A stretch of 64,000 bases of DNA from positions 1 to 64,000 of the forward strand of contig CAMNBU010000003.1 in NCBI GenBank assembly GCA_946533395.1, read 5' to 3'. The notes under the pieces are model-generated. The model saw nothing but the letters and a program-made list of their open reading frames with translations, was not told where the DNA came from and did not search any database. The DNA comes from UBA4292 sp002395865 (GTDB lineage Bacteria; Bacillota; Clostridia; Lachnospirales; Lachnospiraceae). Every line of letters starts with the position of its first letter. Positions within the stretch are counted from its first letter, which is position 1. Below are positions 58,137-64,000 of this stretch, piece after piece. A program made the translations under genes and the position numbers.

Positions 58137-60473
58137 TTATATCTTTTTGAGTTTCGCGAAGCCTGCCATCATCTTTTTGGTGTCGCCGCTGTCGAAATCC
58201 ACGGTCACCACGTAGTCCTTCGGCCCCTTCTCGATGGTGCGCACCACTCCCTCGCCGAAGGTCTTGTGCTCCACGCGGTCCCCCGTCGTATAGTCTATGG
58301 AGAACGCCTGATTGCCCAGAAGCGCGGATACATCCTTGCCGTAACCCGGGTTAGTCCCTGCTATCGAGCTTGCGGGCTTTTTATCCTGCGAGCCGTACGA
58401 GGAACGTGTCGTAAATGAATTGTCCTTAAAGGATCTTCCTCCGTATGACGTATATCCCGAAGAGCCGCTTAATGATGAGCCGTAAGAACCGCTGCCGTAG
58501 CCGGCCGATGTGCTTCGTCCGTAGGAACCTGACGGTGCGTCCTTTAAGAACTTCACCATTCCGTCGGGTATCTCCTTTACGAATCTGGACATGTCGTGGA
58601 AGAAGATATCGCCATGCATCATGCGCTGCCTTGCGGCGGAGAGCTTCAGTGTATCCTTCGCTCTGGTAAAGCCCACATAGGCCAGTCTTCTCTCCTCCTC
58701 TATGCCCTCGGCGCTCTCGCTCACACTCATCATCGACGGGAAGAGATCCTCCTCAAGACCGCACAGGTACACTCTGTTGAATTCGAGGCCTTTGGCGCCG
58801 TGAAGCGTCATGAGCAGCACCCTGTTTTCGCCCTCCTCAACGCTGTCTATATCGGCCACGAGCGCGATCTCCTCCAGAAACTCCGAAAGGCTTCCCTCTC
58901 TGCCCTCGTCCTCGCAGGCCATTATGAACTCGGCTGCCTTGTTGCGAAGCTCCTCGAGGTTCTCCTTCTTCGTCTGAGCCACATCATCATCGAGCTTGTC
59001 AAGCTCATCCTCGTAGTTTATGTCCTTTATTATCTCCTCTATGAGCTTATCTACGGTCATCTCCTGCGACTTGGCGCGAAGGACCCTGATGCAGTTCACG
59101 AAGCCGTCTATCTTCTGCTTTGACCTGCCCACATCCGGTATCAGGTCGCTGCTCGCGAATGCGTCATAGAGCGATATGCCTTTCTCCTGCGCATACGCAG
59201 CGACTCTTCCGACCGTTGTGTCTCCTATGCCGCGCCTGGGCACATTTACTATCCTGGCCACGGCGATGTCGTCACGGCCGTTCTCTATGGTCTTTAAATA
59301 AGCCAGAATGTCCTTTACTTCGGCTCTCTGGTAGAAGTTTACACCGCCCACTATCCTGTAGGGTATATTTTTGTACAGGCAATACTCTTCAAACGCGCGT
59401 GACTGCGCATTCGTTCGGTAGAGCACGGCGCACTCATTGTACTCGCCGCCCTCCTTTACGAAGTCGTCTATGTCATTTACGACGCCCTGCGCCTCCGCCT
59501 TGCCGTCCTGATAGAGCCTGAAGGTGACCGGATCGCCCGCAGGCCTGTCGGACCAGAGCCTCTTGGCCTTTCGTCCCCTGTTGTTTGCGATGACTGCGTT
59601 GGCCACATTTAGGATATTCGGTGTGGAGCGGTAGTTCTGCTCAAGCTTTACAACCACGGCGTTTTTAAAATACCTCTCAAAATCGAGTATATTGGAGATA
59701 TCCGCGCCCCTGAACTTGTAGATCGACTGGTCGTCATCACCCACCACGCAGAGGTTCTTCCTCTCACCGGCCATAAGCTTCACGAGCTTGAACTGCACCG
59801 GATTGGTGTCCTGGTACTCGTCCACATGTATGTAGCGGAACCTGTCCTGATATACCGCAAGCACATCGGGACATTCTATGAAAAGCTCCACGGTTTTGTA
59901 CAGAAGATCGTCGAAATCAAGCGCGTTGTTCTTCTTCAGCTCCCTCTGGTACTCTCTGTAGACCTTCGCTATCTGCTGCTCCGTATAATCTGAGGCCATA
60001 TTTTCATACTGCGCTTCGCTTATGAAGCGGTTCTTGCAGTCGCTTATGGCGCGGTAAGCCGTCTTTTCCGCCAGAAACTTCGTGTCGATCTGGAGTCTCT
60101 TCATCACGGTCTTCACCACCGTCTTGCAGTCGTCCGGATCGTAAATGGAGAAATCGCTCTCGTAGCCCAGTCTTTCGATGAACCTGCGAAGTATCCTAAC
60201 GCACATGCTGTGGAAGGTCGATACCCACACCGCCGCGCCGGCCGCGCCTATCAGCCGGTCGACCCTCTCGCGCATCTCCTGCGCAGCCTTGTTTGTGAAT
60301 GTGATGGCGAGGATATTTGCGGGGCTCACACCCTTCTCGTCTATGAGATAGCATATCCTGTGCGTCACCACGCGGGTCTTGCCGCTTCCGGCGCCCGCCA
60401 ATATAAGGAGCGGCCCCTCCGTCGTCGTGACCGCTCTGTACTGTTCCGTATTCAGACTGTCGTAAATAGACAT
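58137..60473 (-). CDS. pcrA: ATP-dependent DNA helicase PcrA/UvrD
   Basis: 778 residues, superfamily 1A helicase for repair and for clearing transcription or replication blocks. Motifs in order: Q-motif LNTEQYRAV, Walker A AGAGSGKT (about 26-33), TFTNKAAQEMRERV, VDEYQDTNPVQFKLV, VGDDDQSIYKFRGAD, LEQNYRST, LMTLHGAKGLEFNRVYLCG and RRLAYVGFTRAK. A Gly/Ser/Tyr-rich linker (SYGRSTSAGYGSGSYGSS) leads to the C-terminal Tudor-like domain (GDRVEHKTFGEGVV) that contacts RNA polymerase. The start follows AAAGGTGG. Confidence 0.97.
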   Translation of the reverse strand: MSIYDSLNTEQYRAVTTTEGPLLILAGAGSGKTRVVTHRICYLIDEKGVSPANILAITFTNKAAQEMRERVDRLIGAAGAAVWVSTFHSMCVRILRRFIERLGYESDFSIYDPDDCKTVVKTVMKRLQIDTKFLAEKTAYRAISDCKNRFISEAQYENMASDYTEQQIAKVYREYQRELKKNNALDFDDLLYKTVELFIECPDVLAVYQDRFRYIHVDEYQDTNPVQFKLVKLMAGERKNLCVVGDDDQSIYKFRGADISNILDFERYFKNAVVVKLEQNYRSTPNILNVANAVIANNRGRKAKRLWSDRPAGDPVTFRLYQDGKAEAQGVVNDIDDFVKEGGEYNECAVLYRTNAQSRAFEEYCLYKNIPYRIVGGVNFYQRAEVKDILAYLKTIENGRDDIAVARIVNVPRRGIGDTTVGRVAAYAQEKGISLYDAFASSDLIPDVGRSKQKIDGFVNCIRVLRAKSQEMTVDKLIEEIIKDINYEDELDKLDDDVAQTKKENLEELRNKAAEFIMACEDEGREGSLSEFLEEIALVADIDSVEEGENRVLLMTLHGAKGLEFNRVYLCGLEEDLFPSMMSVSESAEGIEEERRLAYVGFTRAKDTLKLSAARQRMMHGDIFFHDMSRFVKEIPDGMVKFLKDAPSGSYGRSTSAGYGSGSYGSSLSGSSGYTSYGGRSFKDNSFTTRSSYGSQDKKPASSIAGTNPGYGKDVSALLGNQAFSIDYTTGDRVEHKTFGEGVVRTIEKGPKDYVVTVDFDSGDTKKMMAGFAKLKKI

Positions 60474-60500
60474 GATAAAACCACCTTTTGCAAAAAGCTG

Positions 60501-60529
60501 TAGACTTTCACGCTTTAGCGTGTTATAAT
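60501..60529 (+). promoter_or_regulatory. Promoter of the YerC-like gene
   Basis: -35 TAGACT (60501-60506), 17-bp spacer containing the dyad CACGC-TTTA-GCGTG, perfect extended -10 TGT-TATAAT (60524-60529). The dyad inside the spacer may be an operator. Confidence 0.6.
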
Positions 60530-60593
60530 TCAGTAAAGTAAAATTTTAAAGTATGAAAGCGATTTACACTATCATTAGTTCAGGGGGGACAAA

Positions 60594-60887
60594 ATGAACA
60601 GCAAGATACATGTACCCGAAGTCGACGACTTCCTAAACGCAGTACTTACTCTTAAAACCACCGACGAGGGCTATGCCTTCTTCGAGGACATATGCACCGT
60701 CAATGAACTCCTCGCCATCGCGCAGAGATACGCGGTAGCCAGAATGCTTCGCGAGAAAAAGACCTATCTCGAGATCTCCGAGGCCACAGGGGCATCTACC
60801 GCCACCATCAGCAGAGTCAACAGAAGCTTAAACTTCGGCAATGACGGCTACGACCTCACCTTTAAAAGGCTTGAGGAGAAGTCCTGA
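60594..60887 (+). CDS. YerC/YecD family TrpR-related regulator
   Basis: 97 residues after GGGGGG. The TrpR-like helix-turn-helix (NELLAIAQRYAVARMLREKK, then YLEISEATGASTATISRVNRSL) covers most of the protein, and the ending NFGNDGYDLTFKRLEE is the YerC signature. A small DNA-binding protein of unknown regulon. The dyad CACGCTTTAGCGTG in its own promoter is a candidate target. It is encoded divergently from pcrA and converges on the DUF1836 gene with one base between the stop codons. Confidence 0.92.
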   Translation: MNSKIHVPEVDDFLNAVLTLKTTDEGYAFFEDICTVNELLAIAQRYAVARMLREKKTYLEISEATGASTATISRVNRSLNFGNDGYDLTFKRLEEKS

Positions 60888-60888
60888 C

Positions 60889-61530
60889 CTATTTCTTATC
60901 CTTCTTCCCGTTCAGGCGCGCTTCGCGCGCCTCTTCGTCGGCCCTCATCTCGTCTATTATGGCCTCCATTATGACCTTCTTTATGTAGACATCAAAGCCC
61001 AGCATACAAAGGAAGCCGAAGCGGCGCAGATACGCGTCCTCCTCCTCGTCCCCGGAGCTGTCCTTTGAGAACTCCTCTGTGGCCGCATTGAACTTTCCGA
61101 GAATATCCTTCACATAGTCATGCTCCCTGTCCAGGCAGAGCTTGCACACCCTGTCATATATTTCCTTAAGCGTAGTCCCGCTCTTCTTCTCGAAATACTT
61201 TTCGCTTAAGGGACTTAGCGCCGTCTTTATATCCCCGATCGAAAGCATATACTTGTAATAGTATATAAGCGTGAGCATGATAACGTGGTCGCGCGAATAC
61301 TTCTTCTTGTTCGAGGGAGGGAGAAGATCATTCTTCGAATAGTTATTGATCATGGTCTTCGTGAGTATCTTGTCATCCTCATACCTCTTGCAATGCTCGA
61401 GGTGCTCCTCCATGAAGCGTGTGACCTGATCCATATACAGCTCGATGTCGGGGATACTGTCCGTGCTGACATAATCGAGGCTGTCTATTTTTTTTATCAG
61501 TTCCTTTATAAGAGTTCTGTCATCCTTCAT
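60889..61530 (-). CDS. DUF1836 domain protein
   Basis: 213 residues. The MerR-like core of DUF1836 is visible in DDKILTKTMINNYSKNDLLPP and KKKYSRDHVIMLTLIYYYKYML (about 51-95). The rest is helical, with a Ser/Asp/Glu-rich loop and a basic tail. The fold suggests DNA binding, and the family has no assigned role that I know. It follows the polytopic membrane protein gene by 20 bp with GGAGG before the ATG, so they probably share an operon. Confidence 0.88.
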   Translation of the reverse strand: MKDDRTLIKELIKKIDSLDYVSTDSIPDIELYMDQVTRFMEEHLEHCKRYEDDKILTKTMINNYSKNDLLPPSNKKKYSRDHVIMLTLIYYYKYMLSIGDIKTALSPLSEKYFEKKSGTTLKEIYDRVCKLCLDREHDYVKDILGKFNAATEEFSKDSSGDEEEDAYLRRFGFLCMLGFDVYIKKVIMEAIIDEMRADEEAREARLNGKKDKK

Positions 61531-61550
61531 TCACACACCTCCGGATAATT

Positions 61551-63863
61551 CTATCTCCAGAAAACCAAAAGATCCTCAAGCAGTTCATAGTAGAAGGGCT
61601 GCATATTGACGATACTGAGAGCGAATATAAGAAGCATCGTGGCTATCACGGTACCCGTGACTACCTTGTAACCTGTTCTGGCAGACCTTGCAGTGGTCCT
61701 TAAGACCGTGCACGTGCTTATCACTATAAACAGCGGAATGATATCAAAGAGATATCTGCAGTTTACGCCTGCCACACAGAAATCCATCCAGGCGATCAGA
61801 AGACCCATCACTACAGCCTGTATAAAAAAGGCTCTCTGAAGTATGATACTGCTGCCGTTCTTCCCGCATGTTCTGCGGCTTAAGCTCTTCTTCAGAAGTA
61901 CGAACGATGCCGTGATCACAGGCAGCCACAGAAGTCCCACGTTCTTGTCGTTGTACACATACATCGTGTAATTCGCCATGGAATACTGCCCCATCATGAC
62001 GAAGGGAAACGCTGCGCGCTGCACAGGCATCTGCAGGAAATAGTGCCATATCGCACCCGGTATTCCCGACAGTCTCAGATGATTTGCATGGATATCGCTC
62101 ACCGTCATCTGATGAGCCGCGCCGAAATCGAAGAATGAGCCGAAACGCGCATGGTTGTATATGAGTACCAGAGCGATGCCGAAGAACACAGGTACAAGGA
62201 AATACCCCGCCTGGAGTATCTTTCTTATCGGTCTCTTGCTCTTGTCGAATATAAAGCCCAGAAAGGCCGGAGCCAGTATGAGCGCGCACAGCGCGACCGT
62301 GGGACGCGCGCATATCGAGAACGCAAGCCCTATACCCGAAAACAGGAGGCATATGTTCTGCTTCCAGCCCTCCTTCGAGTTGACCGCCTTAAAACCGAAG
62401 AACAGGGTCATATAAAGATAGCACATTCCGCACGAAACTGCAACATTATACTGGTCCGCGTACTGCAGGCAGAAATAGACTCCGCACATAAAGGTCGCGC
62501 ACGGATACATCAGAAGATACAGCAGCAGGTTCGGCTTCTTCACATAGGTCTTTATGATCTCACAAAGCGCCAGACAGAGAAAGATCACCGCCTGAAAACA
62601 GAAAACGAATACCATAAGATCGTTGTCAGGAAGCTTTGAAAACAGAGCGCCGCAGGGATACATGATGAGTATCACGGGCGCCACACCGAAATACGAATAG
62701 TATTTGCCGTTGTAATATGCCCTGTCGAACCTCGACGAAACTCCCGCCTCGTTTCTTGCGGAGGGATCGTAGGGGTTATCGAGCTTCTCAAGGTTTTCAT
62801 CAACCGGAAGGTCCAGCCACGTCCTTCCGTTCATAAAGGCGTCGTATGTCTGCACATACGGGTTTTTGCCCCAGCCTCCCCCCTCCAGAGGATAATCGAT
62901 AAAATTGTACTCCTGCTTTAAGTGCGGCAACACACTCATGACGCAGATAGTGCACACTATAAGAAGCGCCGCCCTGTGTGAGAGCCTTCCCGCATCATAT
63001 GTCTTATTCGCTATGCCGAAGGCCTTTATAAATATGACCAGACCGGTTATCAGAAGGAGCCCGAAGAAGCGAAGTCCTGAAAATGAGTACGCTAGCGCTC
63101 CCCTGTATTCCACCGATGAGATGATCACCGGCTCGCTTCTCAGCTCGTATAACTTGAGACAGAGGCTCTTCACCTCGCCGTAGGGTTCTATGGTGAAGCC
63201 CGCCGGATGGCAACCTCCCCAGTAGGTATCACCCACATCTATGTATTTCTCCGAAAAATTGTTGTCCTTCATCTTGAGGACAACGTGGAAATTACCCTTT
63301 CCGTCCTCACGGATAAGGTTCACAACTACTGCGCCTGTACCCTCCGGCACGTCAAAGAGCTCCACCTCGGAGTTTTTATCTATGACTATCTGACCTTCAT
63401 TATTAAAGTGAGCTGTCTCGGTGTCAAACACGGCCTTTGAAAGATCCGCAAGCTCGCTCATATCGCTGCCGGCGCTCTTTGCGTTGAATACCACTGTCTC
63501 GAGCAGGATGATGACGAGCGCAGCGCGGCCAAGCCCTGTAAGGAGGCGTCTTGTCCCCCCCTCCCGCATATTGAACCTGACGGCGAGAGCTGCCCCGCAG
63601 AGAATACTCACGGTAAACGCAGCCGCGGCCGGTATCCTGTGTCCGGTTCCACTGTAGAAGGAGGCGGCGAGTTCAAGGGCGCTCAGATAAACAACGAGAG
63701 CACACGCGAAAAAGCCCGTGCGAAGGCACAGGTATTTTCTGTCGTTTTCCACGCCTCTAAAGAGCCTGTCGGCCCTCAGGCATGTCCCTCTCTTTATTTG
63801 TATCAAAAACACCGCGAGCGCGCATACAAGCGGCGCAGCGATGATCCAGATATTAACACCCAT
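61551..63863 (-). CDS. Large polytopic membrane protein, possible GT-C-type glycosyltransferase
   Basis: 770 residues with more than a dozen predicted membrane helices. Three are N-terminal, followed by an extracytoplasmic beta-rich domain (about 140-255: FNNEGQIVIDKNSEVELFDV) and then the main helical block. The first large loop after helix 5 (YPLEGGGWGKNPYVQTYDAF, then NGRTWLDLPVDENLEKL and RFDRAYYNGKYYSYFGVAP) and later Arg/Pro-rich loops (FSICARPTVAL) recall lipid-linked-sugar glycosyltransferases of the GT-C fold. No DxD or other decisive catalytic signature was certain. Likely a cell-envelope glycan role. It lies between the partial gene on the right and DUF1836 on one transcript. Confidence 0.65.
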   Translation of the reverse strand: MGVNIWIIAAPLVCALAVFLIQIKRGTCLRADRLFRGVENDRKYLCLRTGFFACALVVYLSALELAASFYSGTGHRIPAAAAFTVSILCGAALAVRFNMREGGTRRLLTGLGRAALVIILLETVVFNAKSAGSDMSELADLSKAVFDTETAHFNNEGQIVIDKNSEVELFDVPEGTGAVVVNLIREDGKGNFHVVLKMKDNNFSEKYIDVGDTYWGGCHPAGFTIEPYGEVKSLCLKLYELRSEPVIISSVEYRGALAYSFSGLRFFGLLLITGLVIFIKAFGIANKTYDAGRLSHRAALLIVCTICVMSVLPHLKQEYNFIDYPLEGGGWGKNPYVQTYDAFMNGRTWLDLPVDENLEKLDNPYDPSARNEAGVSSRFDRAYYNGKYYSYFGVAPVILIMYPCGALFSKLPDNDLMVFVFCFQAVIFLCLALCEIIKTYVKKPNLLLYLLMYPCATFMCGVYFCLQYADQYNVAVSCGMCYLYMTLFFGFKAVNSKEGWKQNICLLFSGIGLAFSICARPTVALCALILAPAFLGFIFDKSKRPIRKILQAGYFLVPVFFGIALVLIYNHARFGSFFDFGAAHQMTVSDIHANHLRLSGIPGAIWHYFLQMPVQRAAFPFVMMGQYSMANYTMYVYNDKNVGLLWLPVITASFVLLKKSLSRRTCGKNGSSIILQRAFFIQAVVMGLLIAWMDFCVAGVNCRYLFDIIPLFIVISTCTVLRTTARSARTGYKVVTGTVIATMLLIFALSIVNMQPFYYELLEDLLVFWR

Positions 63864-63889
63864 TTATATCAGTTGCTCCAGATTGTAAT

Positions 63890-64000
63890 TCAGGCCTTCC
63901 TGTGATACGTGGTCACGATGGAAGCCACCCTGTCGAATATGTCGGGCGTGTTTTTGTGCGCGGCCTCGAAAAGCTCGGGGAGGCTCGCAAGAAACGCCTT
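63890..64000 (-). CDS. C-terminal end of an unidentified protein
   Basis: Last 36 residues and stop of a gene that enters from the right edge (ends SIVTTYHRKA). Helical and charged, with no motif to identify it. Its stop lies 26 bp before the start of the polytopic membrane protein gene, so they are likely cotranscribed. Confidence 0.6.
   Translation of the reverse strand, partial: KAFLASLPELFEAAHKNTPDIFDRVASIVTTYHRKA

Noticed and set aside
1..64000. tRNA, rRNA, CRISPR arrays, prophage or complete insertion sequences
   Set aside because: Read for these on both strands and none was supported. The only recombination gene is the serine recombinase at 37445-38035.

Overview
The window looks like a chromosomal segment of a Firmicute of the class Clostridia, most probably a Lachnospiraceae-like gut or rumen anaerobe. 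The evidence is its gene content: a Gram-positive division/cell-wall cluster, a clostridial ANTAR regulator, a butyryl-CoA:acetate-type CoA-transferase, a CotH lipoprotein, a DUF1836 protein and a YerC/TrpR-like protein. Strong AGGAGG-type ribosome sites and TTGACA/TATAAT promoters fit this. No rRNA, tRNA, CRISPR array or intact transposon was seen. No intergenic gap exceeds 300 bp.

Layout. 1-3266: 5' part of a secreted, repeat-containing, pectate-lyase-like protein (minus strand). 3.4-10.2 kb: Na/Pi symporter, DUF885 lipoprotein, an HPr-kinase-like P-loop protein and typA. 10.3-13.9 kb (plus): yigZ and a class A penicillin-binding protein. 13.9-23.9 kb (minus): division and cell-wall cluster mraZ-rsmH-ftsL-ftsI-mraY-murD-ftsW-ftsQ, then ftsZ under its own promoter. 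24.0-28.3 kb: lgt, a sialate-O-acetylesterase-like esterase and a CotH lipoprotein. 28.4-32.4 kb: ilvE, a lone LolD-type ATPase, a diaminopimelate decarboxylase and a rhomboid-like protein with no recognisable active-site serine motif. 32.7-35.2 kb (plus): MoxR-type ATPase and CoxE-type VWA protein.

35.2-38.0 kb is an AT-rich accessory island. It has three unrecognised minus-strand genes driven by a strong promoter that lies between two 20-bp inverted repeats, with a serine recombinase gene 15 bp beyond the outer repeat. This looks like an invertible promoter switch. 38.2-41.5 kb holds an AAA ATPase/nuclease-fold protein and a 533-residue protein of unknown family. 41.7-47.5 kb: thrC with a PspC-domain protein, then galT behind a hipBA toxin-antitoxin pair controlled by three palindromes about 40 bp apart, then a sirtuin. 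47.8-51.8 kb (plus): CoA-transferase, Mrp ATPase, a glutamine-synthetase-like protein that has lost most catalytic residues, and an ANTAR regulator. 51.8-56.0 kb: an ABC exporter under a membrane-anchored MerR protein, and a TetR/flavoprotein pair with two operators. 56.0-64.0 kb: TfoX-like protein, rlmD, a small acidic membrane protein, pcrA, a YerC-like regulator, DUF1836, a large polytopic membrane protein and the end of one more gene.

The main leads for new biology are the putative invertible promoter island at 35.2-38.0 kb and the catalytically degenerate glutamine synthetase paired with an ANTAR regulator at 49.9-51.8 kb.
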